A stretch of 64,000 nt of DNA from Rhizobacter sp. AJA081-3 (GCF_017795745.1 NZ_CP059067.1:5146001-5210000), one strand, 5' to 3'. Shown: positions 17,124 through 26,204, numbered from the stretch's first letter. Numbers and translations are program-made. Notes: generated by a model not told the origin, from the letters alone.

Positions 17124-17966
17124 ATGAGCTTCGCCACCCTGAACGACCTGCCCGCCGCCGTGATCGAGGGCCTCGAGGCCGGCACGCTCGCACCCTACCT
17201 CGGGCCGGGGCTGCTGGCGTTGTGCAACGGCAGCACCCCGCCGGCCGACCCGGTGGCGCTGGCCGGGGTGCTGACTGCCCGCGTGTCGGTGCCGGGCAAG
17301 ATCAAGAACCGCCTCACCGCGGCCGCGCAGTTCATCGAGAACTTCAAGCACCGCAAGACGCTGGTGAAGGCGATGGACGAGGCCTTCGCCGCGCAGGCCG
17401 TGCCCTCGCCGCTGCACCGCTGGCTGGCGGCGCTGCCGGCGCCGATCATCGTCGACACCTGGTACGACGACACGATGCGCACGGCGCTGGTCGCTGCCGC
17501 GGGGAACTGGGCCGAGGTGCAGGGCCTGTCGCAGAGCGAACACTTCGGCACCTGGACGGGCTGGTACGACGCTGCCGGCGCCAGCCTGCCAGACGCCGCC
17601 GCGCCGCGCACGGTGCTCTACAAACCCTGGGGCGGCCATGCCCCGGCCGGCAACTACCTGGTGTCGGACAGCGACTTCGTCGAGGTGCTCACCGAGATCG
17701 ACATCCAGACGCCGATCCCCGCGCTCGTGCAGCAGCGCCGCGCTGCGCTCGGCTTCGTGTTCCTCGGCTGCCGCTTCAACGACCAGCTGCCGCGCGCCTT
17801 CGCGCGCCAGGTCATGAAGCGCTCGGCCGGCCCGCACTACGCCGTGCTGGCCGAGGAGCCCACGCGCATGGAGGCCCGCTTCTTCGCCGAGCAGGGCATC
17901 ACCCGCATCGCCATCCCCCTGGCCGACGCCGCGGCCGCGCTGTGTGGCGCGGCGCTGCCGGCCTGA
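17124..17966 (+). CDS. SIR2-like domain protein with substituted active site
   Basis: A 280-residue protein of the SIR2-like (NADase-type) fold. Family landmarks are visible: 'APYLGPGLLAL' in place of the glycine-rich NAD loop, 'PLHRWLAALPAPIIVDTWYDD' in place of the usual '..ITTNYDD', 'LYKPWGGHAPAGNYLVSDSDF' in place of 'LYKLHGS...', and 'FVFLGCRFNDQLPRAF' for the C-terminal 'FLG' motif. The expected Asn and His are Trp113 and Trp169, so NAD hydrolysis is doubtful. It follows the DegT-like gene by 13 bases in the nifB operon. Its role in nitrogen fixation is unknown. Confidence 0.8.
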   Translation: MSFATLNDLPAAVIEGLEAGTLAPYLGPGLLALCNGSTPPADPVALAGVLTARVSVPGKIKNRLTAAAQFIENFKHRKTLVKAMDEAFAAQAVPSPLHRWLAALPAPIIVDTWYDDTMRTALVAAAGNWAEVQGLSQSEHFGTWTGWYDAAGASLPDAAAPRTVLYKPWGGHAPAGNYLVSDSDFVEVLTEIDIQTPIPALVQQRRAALGFVFLGCRFNDQLPRAFARQVMKRSAGPHYAVLAEEPTRMEARFFAEQGITRIAIPLADAAAALCGAALPA

Positions 17967-17987
17967 ACATCCTCAGGAGATCAACGC

Positions 17988-18293
17988 ATGAGCACGCTCA
18001 CCATCAACCCCGGCGCCATCACGGCCGACGTCGCAGAAGGGACCAACCTGCTGCAAGCCATCCTCGCCGCCGGCGGCAAGCTCGTCAGCAAGTGCGGCGG
18101 CGAAGCGAAATGCGGCGCCTGCCACGTGTTCGTCACCGAAGGCCGCAAGGGCCTGTCGAAGATGACGCCGGTGGAGAACGCCAAGCTCGACACGATCATC
18201 GGCGTGGGCAGCAAGTCGCGCCTGGCCTGCCAGGCGAGCCTGCTGGGCACTGAGGCGGTGACGGTGGAGTTGCTCGGGGCGCTGTCGGGCTGA
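17988..18293 (+). CDS. [2Fe-2S] ferredoxin of the nifB operon
   Basis: A 101-residue plant-type-like [2Fe-2S] ferredoxin with ligands in 'KCGGEAKCGACHVFV' (C..C..C) and 'SRLACQASL'. The region between resembles adrenodoxin/FdIV-like nif ferredoxins. It is the last gene of the operon, 21 bases after the SIR2-like gene with an AGGAGA ribosome site. It probably delivers electrons to an Fe-S or cofactor assembly step, or to nitrogenase; the partner is not known. Confidence 0.9.
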   Translation: MSTLTINPGAITADVAEGTNLLQAILAAGGKLVSKCGGEAKCGACHVFVTEGRKGLSKMTPVENAKLDTIIGVGSKSRLACQASLLGTEAVTVELLGALSG

Positions 18294-18348
18294 GGTGCGG
18301 AGCAACTGGCATGGGAGGCGGGCGGTTGACTGCTCCCGACCCTCAGCC
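18288..18348 (+). terminator. Nested hairpin at the end of the nifB operon
   Basis: Two nested inverted repeats (GGCTGAGG / CCTCAGCC outside, GGAGCA / TGCTCC inside) with a 26-base loop cover the ferredoxin stop. No T-run follows, so it could be a transcript-end structure or a processing barrier rather than a classical terminator. Confidence 0.4.
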
Positions 18349-18424
18349 GACATGTGTTGCTCTGAACTTGGTGCCCACAAGCAGCTAATGAACGGCTGAC
18401 GTGAGCGGCGCCTCGAGCACGGCA

Positions 18425-19300
18425 TCACTTTGTCGCGCACATGAGTCGAACGCCACCGCCCGTGCGCATCCCATCCTTGCGCCGCGCAAAGTAGCGTGTG
18501 TTCAGCGCTTCCGGAGTGGGGCTCTCGGCGCCCTTGAAGCCCAGCTCGATCAGCTGCAGCTGCAGCTGCGTCGGGTCGAACGCCGACACCCAGGGCTCGC
18601 CGATCGCCCTGGCTTGCTGCTCGACGAATTCGCTGACCGCTCGCTCGAGCGGGTTGAGCATCGCCGCCGGGACGCGATAGTCGAAGCACAGGCTGGTGCC
18701 TTCGGCAAAGCCGGCCACCGTGCCGGCCGTCCTCAGCACCGCGGCGGCCGTCAGGTACATCGTCACGCCCATCCAGCTCACGCACGCCGGCTGGTCTGCC
18801 CGGAATCCTGCCTGCCGCAGCGTGCCCGCCAGCTCGTCGCGCTCGAAGTCCACCGGCACCAAGCTCAGCGACGGGGGCACGCCGATCCCGGCCTCGGCCA
18901 GTAGTTGCCGTTTCCAACCCTGCGTGCCCGGGTGATCCACCTCGAACACCTTCAGACCCAGGCTGCTGTGTGGATTGCGATAGGCAAAGGTGTCGAGGCC
19001 GGCGCCCAGCAGCACGTACTGGCGCACGCCTGCAGCGACCCCACGCGCCATCTCGTCCTCGACAAAGCGGCTGCGCGCCACCAGCGCCGCGCGAAGCCCG
19101 CGCGACACCGGATCGTTCAGTGCGAACGGATCGTCTCGCAACGCGGCCTCGGTCTTCGCACCCAGCAGCGGCAACGCGATCGGATCGGGCAGCACCACGG
19201 GCTCGTCGAGCAGCTGGTGTACAGCGCGCAGCGAGGCGACTCTCAGCGCAGAGCGGCTCGGCTCGCCGTGACGAACGATGTTGGTCGGCAGTGTGGACAT
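18425..19300 (-). CDS. Class I SAM-dependent methyltransferase (LCMT/TIGR00027 type)
   Basis: A 291-residue methyltransferase of the leucine-carboxyl-methyltransferase-like group. The SAM motif is 'YVLLGAGLDTFAYR', followed by 'LKVFEVDHPGTQGWKRQLL' and 'CVSWMGVTMYLT'. Members act on small metabolites; the substrate is not known. ATG 19300 was chosen since GAGGAG lies 9 bases before it; an upstream ATG has none. A MerR-type promoter with a perfect palindrome sits just upstream, pointing to control by the adjacent MerR regulator. Confidence 0.88.
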   Translation of the reverse strand: MSTLPTNIVRHGEPSRSALRVASLRAVHQLLDEPVVLPDPIALPLLGAKTEAALRDDPFALNDPVSRGLRAALVARSRFVEDEMARGVAAGVRQYVLLGAGLDTFAYRNPHSSLGLKVFEVDHPGTQGWKRQLLAEAGIGVPPSLSLVPVDFERDELAGTLRQAGFRADQPACVSWMGVTMYLTAAAVLRTAGTVAGFAEGTSLCFDYRVPAAMLNPLERAVSEFVEQQARAIGEPWVSAFDPTQLQLQLIELGFKGAESPTPEALNTRYFARRKDGMRTGGGVRLMCATK

Positions 19301-19328
19301 GGGATGAACTCCTCGTGAGGGGGTATCC

Positions 19329-19359
19329 ATCGTCCACCCTCACGTTGCGTGAGGGTCAA
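19329..19359 (-). promoter_or_regulatory. MerR-type operator-promoter of the methyltransferase gene
   Basis: On the minus strand, -35 TTGACC (19359-19354) and -10 GACGAT (19334-19329) are separated by 19 bases, the long spacer typical of MerR-activated promoters. The spacer region contains a perfect palindrome, ACCCTCACG-N3-CGTGAGGGT (19336-19356). The regulator gene ends 8 bases away. Confidence 0.7.
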
Positions 19360-19366
19360 GCGGTGG

Positions 19367-20359
19367 TCAAGTGGCCGCTTGTCGCAAGTAGTGCCGCACC
19401 TCCGGCGTGTCGTCCGCCCCGGCCTGAAGCAGCGGCTCGTTCTCGAAGGCGGCAACCAGCTTCTCGCGCAGCGCGGCATCGTGCCGCGCCATGCGGTCCA
19501 GCAGGCCCCGCCATTCGGCCGCCAGCTGGCGCGCGGCCGGCGCCTGCGGCGGCAAGCCATCGGCCATCAAGCGCTCGGCCCGCTCGCTCAACCCGCGCCA
19601 CTGAGGCCCCAGTGTCTTGTCCAGTCGCTGGAACTCATCTGCGCTGATGTACTTGGCCAGTGTTGCCAGCCGCAACTGGACCGCCGCGTCGATGTAGTCC
19701 AGCAGCGCGCGGTCCATTCCGCTTGGCAGGCGCACCCCGGGCTGCTCCCGCACCATGCGGCCCCAGCGCTTCAGCAGCTCGGTGTCGCCGTTCATCCAGC
19801 GTGCCGACACATCCATCCACTGCCGGGCCAGGCGCTGCAGCTCGAGCGCGTCGGTGGCTACGCCGCGCGACATCGCCTCCCGCACAGCCTGCACCAGCTG
19901 CGGCCACTCTGCCTCGCACTGCTTCCAACGCTCGAAGACGAGCTTGAGCTCGCCGGCGCTGAAGTACTGCTCGAAGGTGCTCATGATTGACAAGCTGGCT
20001 AGCCAGTCGTCGATGTCGGGCTGGCCGCCGCCGACGATGACCATCTGCATCACGCTGAGCCGGTCATGCAACGCCTGGCTCTGGGCCATGTCGCGCTCCA
20101 GCGCACCGATCTGCCGCGCGAGGATGGCCGGCAGCGAAGCGGCGCTGCCATCCAGAAACTGCGCCACGTCGGCCAGCGGAAGGCCCATGCGGCGCAGGGC
20201 TTGGATGCAGTGCAATCGCGCGGCATCGTCGCGGTTGTACAGCCGATAGCCACTGTCGGAGCGCCCCGACGGGCGCAGCAGCCCGATGCTGTCGTAGTGG
20301 TGCAGAGCACGAACGGTGACACCGGTGCGCTTGGCCAGTTCGCCGACTTTGAGAAGCAT
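19367..20359 (-). CDS. MerR-family regulator with TipAS-like effector domain
   Basis: A 330-residue transcription factor. The N-terminal winged helix is classical MerR ('LLKVGELAKRTGVTVRALHHYDSIGLLRPSGRSDSGYRLY'), followed by a dimerisation coiled coil (about 80-120) and a long C-terminal all-helical TipAS-like domain that often binds ligands ('WPQLVQAVREAMSRG', 'WMDVSARWMNGD'). ATG 20359 is chosen since the HTH begins directly after it. It probably controls the downstream methyltransferase through the palindrome at 19336-19356. Confidence 0.9.
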   Translation of the reverse strand: MLLKVGELAKRTGVTVRALHHYDSIGLLRPSGRSDSGYRLYNRDDAARLHCIQALRRMGLPLADVAQFLDGSAASLPAILARQIGALERDMAQSQALHDRLSVMQMVIVGGGQPDIDDWLASLSIMSTFEQYFSAGELKLVFERWKQCEAEWPQLVQAVREAMSRGVATDALELQRLARQWMDVSARWMNGDTELLKRWGRMVREQPGVRLPSGMDRALLDYIDAAVQLRLATLAKYISADEFQRLDKTLGPQWRGLSERAERLMADGLPPQAPAARQLAAEWRGLLDRMARHDAALREKLVAAFENEPLLQAGADDTPEVRHYLRQAAT

Positions 20360-20701
20360 GCACGAGTATCCACGTTGCCACCCACTGGCAGCCGTCAGCC
20401 TCGTCAGATCCAACTTGGCCGCGGGGCAAGTTGACGCGACTGAGCGTGCTGCGAGGCAGTCGGTAAGTGGCCGGCCACCGATGGCTCGTTCTGGCCGAGA
20501 GCGGTCGCCCAAGCAGTCGCGCTCGATCGGCTACAACCGCTGCAAAGCAAGCCCCGGAATCAAGATACCCTTCGCGGACACGTCTGTGGCGCAGACGGGC
20601 CGCTGTTCATTTGGCCGAACCGTCACGCAGAAGGCCGGTCGCCGCGTCACTTGCGAAGAGAATGCCTGATCGGCGCCGCAATGGCGCGCAGGGGCACGAG
20701 C
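20360..20701. other. 342-bp intergenic region, no gene seen
   Basis: Non-coding stretch between the divergent MerR regulator and the DUF349 gene. Six-frame translations give no recognisable protein. I see no clear promoter, hairpin terminator or repeat. It presumably holds both divergent promoters. Confidence 0.5.
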
Positions 20702-23581
20702 ATGCTTGGCTGGATTTTCAGGAAGAAGGGCATCGAGACCGGGTCGGCACCCGCCACGGTCACAACGAGTCAGGTCGCGAACGGATCGGCGACCGACGTG
20801 GATTGGACGGCCGCGCTTGCGCTGGCGCGCGGAGACAACGATGCGCTGCTGGCCCTGGCACGAAGCGCGGCGACACCCCTCCAGTTCAAGCAAGCCGCCG
20901 TCGAGGCCCTCACCGGGGAACCGGCGCTGAGACTGGCCGAGCGGGAATTTCGCGGTCACGACCGCCGCGTCCACCAACTCGCCAAACAGCGTCTGCAGGC
21001 GACGGTGGCGCAGCGCGAGACCCGCGAGCACGCCGGGCGGCTGCTCGAAAGCGCCCGAGGTCTGGCAGCAATGACAGAGGTGCCGGTGAATCGCCTCGTT
21101 GAACTCGACCGCGCCTGGCTAGCGCTTGATGCCGAGGCGGTCGAACCGGCCCTGCGCGACGACTTCACAGCGCTGACGGCGCAGCTGGCGGCGCAACTGC
21201 GCGAGCGCGCCGACATCGAGCTGCAGCGCCGGCGCTGGCAAGCCGACGCCACGGCCGCCCAGCGGCAGTTGCAGGCGGCATGCACCGAGGCCGCGGCGGG
21301 CACGCAAGGTCGAGAGCGCCTTGCAGTCGCGACGGACGCAGCCCGCGGCGTGGAAGGTGCGCTGCAGCCGGACGGCGAGGCGGACCCGGCCACAGACCGC
21401 GCGCTGGCCGAGTTGCAGCACGCCATCCGCAGCGCAATCGCGCTCGACGTCCACTTGGCCGTACTCGATCGGCTGCTGGCCGGCTCGGCGGAGGCCATGC
21501 CCAGCACTGCCGAGGAATCGCGTGTGGTGACCGGGCCGGGTGACGATTCGAACGCCGAATCCGCAGACGGTGCTCGCGAAGACGCCAACGGGGACCGCGC
21601 CATCACGTCCTCGGCGATGGGTGACGCGCAGCGGCAGTGGCAGGCGCTCCCGCCACTGACCGATCTGCATCTGGCGGCGCTGCTGCAGAGCCGGCATGCT
21701 CGCTGGCAACAGGCCTGCGAGCAGGTGCGGGAGGCCAGGCGGTCGCAACGGCGCGAGGAGGACCGCGAGCGTCAGCGTGCGCGCAAGGGTCAACAGACTC
21801 TGGCCCTGGCCGACTGCGTGGCGCAGGCGGAGACGGCGCTCGACGCCGGGCAGCTGGCCGACGCCCACCGCCATCTGATGGGCATCGACGAGCAGCTTCA
21901 AGGTGCCGATGCACCCGTTGCAGTTCAGACCCGAATCGCAATGGCTCAGGCGCGGCTGGCGCAGTTGCGCGGCTGGCAGCACTGGGCCGGCGGGCGCGCG
22001 CGCGACGAGCTTGTGCAGCAGGCCGAGGCCCTGGCGGCCGCGACGGTCGGCGATGACGGCCGAGTCGATGGGAACGCGGAGGCTGACGGAGCGGTTGTCG
22101 CAGAAGTCGCTCGGCTCTCGATCCGCCAGCGCGCCGAAGTCATCCAGACTCTGCGCCAGCGCTGGAAGGAGATCGACAGCCTGAGTGGCCCTGGAACGGG
22201 AGGTCGCGCGCTGTGGCAGCGCTTCGACGCAGCCTTGCAGTCGGCCGGCGAGCCGGTGGCCGCGCATGTCGCGGCGCAGCGCGCGGCGCGCGAGGCCAAT
22301 CTCTCGGCTCGCCAGCAGCTGCTCGAGATCCTCGAAGCGGTGGGCGAAACCACCGCCTCCGAGCCAGCGGCTTCGCCAGACGAGGTGAACCTGCCGGACG
22401 ACGCCGCACAGCCGCAAACTCAGACCGAGCCGCCCGCCCCAGGATTCGACCATCCGCGTCGACTGGCAACGGCACTCGACCGGTTCCATGCCGAATGGCG
22501 CAAGCTGGGTCCGCTCGAGCACACGGTGCCGCGCCAGGCGCGCGCGGCGCTGGCGGAGCGCATGGAGGCGGCGGTGCGCCGCGTGGAGGCGCCGCTGGAG
22601 GCCGCACGCGCCGCCGCCGGCGCGCAGCGCCAGGCACTCGTGGGGCGCGCCCGCGCTCTCGCCGGCAGCGCGCCCGGGCGCGGCCGCGACCTGGTGGGCG
22701 AGGTGCGCGCACTGCAGGCCGAATGGCAGCGGCATGCGAAGGCACTGCCGCTGGCACGCGCCCACGAGCAGGCCCTGTGGTCCGAGTTCAAGACTGCGAT
22801 CGACGCCGCCTTCGCTGCGCGCGAGGCGGCCTACTCCGCACGCGAAGCCGAGTTCGAGGCCCATGCCGCAGAGCGCACGGCTCTGATCGAGCGCCTGCGA
22901 CCTCGCCCTGGGGACAGCCCGGCGACTCAACGCCGTACGTTGACCGAGGTCGACGCCGCCTGGCAGCGCTGCGGGCCGGCGCCGCGTGACCGTGCCGATG
23001 CGCTCGAGGCTCAATTCCGCGCCGCCCGCGAGGGTCTGCGGCAGTGCTCGACCGAGGGTGATCAACGTGCATGGCAGGCCACCTGTGATGCGCTCGATGC
23101 CAAGCTGGCGCTGTGCAAGGCGCGCGAGCAAATGATTGCCGAGGGTGATGCGCTCGATGTTGCGGCCACCGCTGCGTCATGGTCGACCCTGCCCGCGTTG
23201 CCGGCACCGTTGGAAGATGCGATACGCCGCCGCGCCGGACTTGCGCAGGCGGACGGCACCGATGCGGCACCTGACGTCGACGACCTGTTGCTGCAGATCG
23301 AGACCGCCTGGGACCTGCCGACGCCGCCGGCGTTCGAGTCCGCGCGCCGCGAACGCAAGCTGCTGGCATTGAAGGATTCCCTCGAGGGCCGCCGTTCGGT
23401 TGCTCCCATGGCCCTTGCGCCTGTCGCCGCCATGGCACTGCTGCTGAGCCGCGATGACTTGGACGCCGGCCAGCACGATCGGCTGGCCGACGTGCTGGCG
23501 GAGTGGCGCCGACGGGGCCCGCAGCGGCCTGCCCTGTCAGCTCACGCCGATGGGCACGATCCTCGAAGGCGAGTGGGATGA
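20702..23581 (+). CDS. DUF349-repeat protein, altered C terminus
   Basis: A 959-residue, Ala/Arg/Gln-rich protein with several DUF349 helical modules ('RDDFTALTAQLAAQLRERADIELQRRRWQ', and 'LDRFHAEWRKLGP' followed by further 'W..' repeats). DUF349 proteins in proteobacteria are large coiled-coil-like cytoplasmic proteins of poorly known function. ATG 20702 begins 'MLGWIFRKKG', a common start in this group. The last 19 residues, after 'AEWRRRGPQ', do not resemble the family and coincide with the start of homology to a thiamine-binding protein in another frame, suggesting a deletion fused the two genes. Confidence 0.82.
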   Translation: MLGWIFRKKGIETGSAPATVTTSQVANGSATDVDWTAALALARGDNDALLALARSAATPLQFKQAAVEALTGEPALRLAEREFRGHDRRVHQLAKQRLQATVAQRETREHAGRLLESARGLAAMTEVPVNRLVELDRAWLALDAEAVEPALRDDFTALTAQLAAQLRERADIELQRRRWQADATAAQRQLQAACTEAAAGTQGRERLAVATDAARGVEGALQPDGEADPATDRALAELQHAIRSAIALDVHLAVLDRLLAGSAEAMPSTAEESRVVTGPGDDSNAESADGAREDANGDRAITSSAMGDAQRQWQALPPLTDLHLAALLQSRHARWQQACEQVREARRSQRREEDRERQRARKGQQTLALADCVAQAETALDAGQLADAHRHLMGIDEQLQGADAPVAVQTRIAMAQARLAQLRGWQHWAGGRARDELVQQAEALAAATVGDDGRVDGNAEADGAVVAEVARLSIRQRAEVIQTLRQRWKEIDSLSGPGTGGRALWQRFDAALQSAGEPVAAHVAAQRAAREANLSARQQLLEILEAVGETTASEPAASPDEVNLPDDAAQPQTQTEPPAPGFDHPRRLATALDRFHAEWRKLGPLEHTVPRQARAALAERMEAAVRRVEAPLEAARAAAGAQRQALVGRARALAGSAPGRGRDLVGEVRALQAEWQRHAKALPLARAHEQALWSEFKTAIDAAFAAREAAYSAREAEFEAHAAERTALIERLRPRPGDSPATQRRTLTEVDAAWQRCGPAPRDRADALEAQFRAAREGLRQCSTEGDQRAWQATCDALDAKLALCKAREQMIAEGDALDVAATAASWSTLPALPAPLEDAIRRRAGLAQADGTDAAPDVDDLLLQIETAWDLPTPPAFESARRERKLLALKDSLEGRRSVAPMALAPVAAMALLLSRDDLDAGQHDRLADVLAEWRRRGPQRPALSAHADGHDPRRRVG

Positions 23582-23744
23582 ATCATTCGCCGTCGTCAAA
23601 GCCTGCTTCGACCAGCTTCGCGCATCAGGATGCAGTCGCATTGGCGTGCCTCTCAAAGTGGACTGGCGGGACGGCCCATCGGGCAGGCTCCAGGCCAAGA
23701 CAGCGAAGGTCGAGCAGGTGCTCGGCAAAAAGCTGAAGACCTGA
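23523..23744 (+). pseudogene. MTH1187/YqgV-type thiamine-binding protein remnant, 5' truncated
   Basis: From base 23523 the frame encodes 'SGLPCQLTPMGTILEGEWDE' and then 'VVKACFDQL' and 'KVDWRDGPSGRLQAKTAKVE', which match the C-terminal two-thirds of the MTH1187-family proteins (about 100 residues, thiamine-binding). The normal N-terminal strand-helix is missing; upstream in-frame sequence is the DUF349 gene in another frame. Possibly a short product is made from the ATG at 23553, but the fold would be incomplete. Confidence 0.75.
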
Positions 23745-24004
23745 CGCGGCGGGCCAGTATTCGCGGCTGCAGCACACTGGTCAGCGTCACTCGCTGTCGA
23801 AGGCCTGAGTGACTCCGGGCACGAAATGCGGTCGTTGATCGTCGGCAACCTCTTCCGGCACTTTCGCACTCGACACCGGTCGCTCGACGCCAGACCACCA
23901 AGCGAGCCTGCTTGAGCGGCTGCTCCTGACGTCTCGACCGGCTCAAGCCGACGTATTCTGCTAGGGTCCGCGGCGTCGAAAGTCCATACTTCGAAAGCTC
24001 AGCC

Positions 24005-24922
24005 ATGGCGAATGCAGTTCCGCCCCCTCTTCAGCGCGCTGAGAGCCTGCGAGCATTCAAGATTCGCGCAGTCATCGTCCACCTGGCCTGCCTGGGTGTG
24101 TTTTTCGTTCCGCTCACTTCGACGGTACTCTGGACGGCCGTGGCTTTGTACTTCATACGGGTGTTCAGCTGGGAGGCCGGCTCACACCGCTACTTCTCGC
24201 ACCGAAGCTTCAAGACGTCGCGAACGTTTCAGTTCATCCTTGCACTGCTGGCAGCGCTCAGCGGTCAGCGTGGCGTTATCTGGTGGGCGACTCACCACCG
24301 CGCCCATCACAAGTATTCCGACGTTAGTCCTCTGGACCAGCACTCGCCTCGCTTCCACTCGCTGTGGCACGCACACTTCGGTTGGCTGCTGAGCCAGCGC
24401 GCTCTGGACACGGACCTCACGCAAGCTCGAGACCTGGCCAGATTCCCCGAGCTGGTCTGGCTGAACAAGTACCACTACTTCTTTCCACTCGGCCTGCTCA
24501 TCGCCACGTTCTGCGTGGGTCAATACACCGCGTTCTTCGGGGCAAAGGGACTGGGCGCAAGCGCCGTGGTGTGGACCTTCTTCGTCAGCATGGTTCTTTC
24601 GCAGCAGGCAGCCTTCCTGCTCAACACGGGGCTTCACGGCGTAGAGCCTGGCTGGTTCCGGTACCGCCGCTTTGAGACCAAGGACACCACCACCAACGCG
24701 TGGCTGCTGGCAATCCCGATTCTCGGCGGCGCCTTCCACAACAACCATCATCGATACATGAGCTCGGCCCGCAGCGGCTTCTATTGGTACGAACTGGACT
24801 TGACCTACCTGATGCTGAAGATCCTGTCCTGGCTGCGCATCGTCTGGGACCTGGTGCCCGTTCCTCTGGAAGTGCTGGAAGAGGGTGGCAAGTCCAACGG
24901 GCACTACCCTCGCGGGCGATGA
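24005..24922 (+). CDS. Membrane acyl-CoA/fatty acid desaturase
   Basis: A 305-residue integral-membrane di-iron desaturase (stearoyl-CoA desaturase type). The three His boxes are 'HRYFSH', 'HHRAHH' and 'HNNHH', and there are about four hydrophobic helices ('AVIVHLACLGVFFVPLTSTV', 'FFPLGLLIATFCV'). It probably inserts a cis double bond in acyl chains, requiring an electron donor not seen nearby. It is monocistronic with a 260-base non-coding region upstream. Confidence 0.93.
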   Translation: MANAVPPPLQRAESLRAFKIRAVIVHLACLGVFFVPLTSTVLWTAVALYFIRVFSWEAGSHRYFSHRSFKTSRTFQFILALLAALSGQRGVIWWATHHRAHHKYSDVSPLDQHSPRFHSLWHAHFGWLLSQRALDTDLTQARDLARFPELVWLNKYHYFFPLGLLIATFCVGQYTAFFGAKGLGASAVVWTFFVSMVLSQQAAFLLNTGLHGVEPGWFRYRRFETKDTTTNAWLLAIPILGGAFHNNHHRYMSSARSGFYWYELDLTYLMLKILSWLRIVWDLVPVPLEVLEEGGKSNGHYPRGR

Positions 24923-25027
24923 CGATGTCGAACCAGAAGCCAGACTGGATCTGCCAGGCAGCGAACACCGGACAGTGACCGCTCCTTGTCGAGAGCCGCC
25001 CGCAGACCCCGCAACCTCCCTGCGCCG

Positions 25028-25264
25028 CTACTTCGACACCTTCGCCCGCTCGCTCTTGCTGTAGTTGCTGAAGTGTCCCTGCTTGGCCGCAGCGCGCCGC
25101 CCCGCAGCAATGATGGCTTGGCTGGTGCCTTGCGGCGCGGTCAGCGACACCAGTCGCTCGAGCGCCGTCGTGGCGCAGTGCGGGCAGGCGGGCACGGTGC
25201 TGTTGCGCACCAGCAGTTCGAACTGCTGGCCGCAGGCGCTGCATCGGTAGTCGTACAGGGGCAT
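25028..25264 (-). CDS. FmdB-family zinc-ribbon protein
   Basis: A 78-residue protein beginning 'MPLYDYRCSACGQQFELLV', the FmdB-type zinc ribbon with paired CxxC motifs ('CSAC' and 'CPHC'). FmdB proteins are putative regulators; the function is unknown. It follows draG by 7 bases on the same strand and is probably the last gene of the draT-draG operon. Confidence 0.9.
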   Translation of the reverse strand: MPLYDYRCSACGQQFELLVRNSTVPACPHCATTALERLVSLTAPQGTSQAIIAAGRRAAAKQGHFSNYSKSERAKVSK

Positions 25265-25271
25265 GGCGTCC

Positions 25272-26204
25272 TCACGAGGGCAATGGAAGGGATTGGCGGT
25301 CCAGCGACAGCGCGACGAGCGCGCTGGCCTGGTCGGTGATGTCGCGCACCACGGTGCGCGACAGCCGGCCCAGCCAACGGCCGGGCAGCGCCTGCGCGCC
25401 GCAGCGCGCGCCGGCCAGCATGCCGACCAGCGCGCCGGTGGTGTCGGCGTCGTCGCCGAGGTTGACGGCCGCCGTGACGCCGGCCTCGAAGTCAGTGTGC
25501 GACGCGAAGCAGTGCAGCACCGTCTGCACGGTGTCGACCACGTAGCCGCTGGCCCGGCCGGGGTAGGGCCGGAAGGCGAAGGTCGGCTGCGCGGCGACGA
25601 AGGCCTCGATGCGGCGCGCCTGCGCAGCCGCGTCGACCCCGGAAAGCAGATCGCGCAGCAGTTGGCCGATGCCGAGCACCGCGGCGTCCGACAGCGGATG
25701 GTGGTGCGTCACATGCGCCTGCGCGAGCGACACCCGCTCGAAGGCCGCGTCGTCGCCCAGCGTGGCCAGCGCCACCGGCAGGTTGCGCATCAGCGCGCCG
25801 TTGCCGGCATCACCGTCATTCGGCTCGCCGCTCAGGCTGCCCTGCTGCAGGAAGCGCAGGATGCCACGCCGGCAGGTGTTGCCGCAGTCCACCGGCTTGC
25901 CGCGCCACCAGGCGAGAAAGGCCTCGGCGATGAGTTGCGTGTCGAAGGGCCGGCCCAGGCTTTGGCCGCGCAGCAGCGCCTCGCCCAGCGCCAGGCTCAT
26001 GGTCGTGTCGTCGGTCACCTGCCCCGGCGCCAGCTTGAGCCAGCCACCGCCGACGATGTGCCGGTGCACGCCGCCCTGCGCGGCGAAGCGGTGCTTGATC
26101 TCACGCGGCGTCATGAACTCCACCGTCGCGCCGAGCGCGTCGCCGAGGGCCAGGCCGAGGTAGGCGCCCAGGGCCTTGTCGAGCAGCGAGCCGTGGTCAG
26201 TCAT
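25272..26204 (-). CDS. draG: ADP-ribosyl-dinitrogen reductase hydrolase
   Basis: A 310-residue ADP-ribosylglycohydrolase that removes ADP-ribose from NifH Arg102 and reactivates nitrogenase when ammonium or darkness stress ends. The di-Mn site is seen in 'DDTTMSLALGE' and 'LGDDADTTGALVG', with 'DGDAGNGALMR' matching a third family motif. It overlaps draT by 8 bases. Gene order draT-draG is the classical one of Rhodospirillum and Azospirillum. Confidence 0.95.
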   Translation of the reverse strand: MTDHGSLLDKALGAYLGLALGDALGATVEFMTPREIKHRFAAQGGVHRHIVGGGWLKLAPGQVTDDTTMSLALGEALLRGQSLGRPFDTQLIAEAFLAWWRGKPVDCGNTCRRGILRFLQQGSLSGEPNDGDAGNGALMRNLPVALATLGDDAAFERVSLAQAHVTHHHPLSDAAVLGIGQLLRDLLSGVDAAAQARRIEAFVAAQPTFAFRPYPGRASGYVVDTVQTVLHCFASHTDFEAGVTAAVNLGDDADTTGALVGMLAGARCGAQALPGRWLGRLSRTVVRDITDQASALVALSLDRQSLPLPS

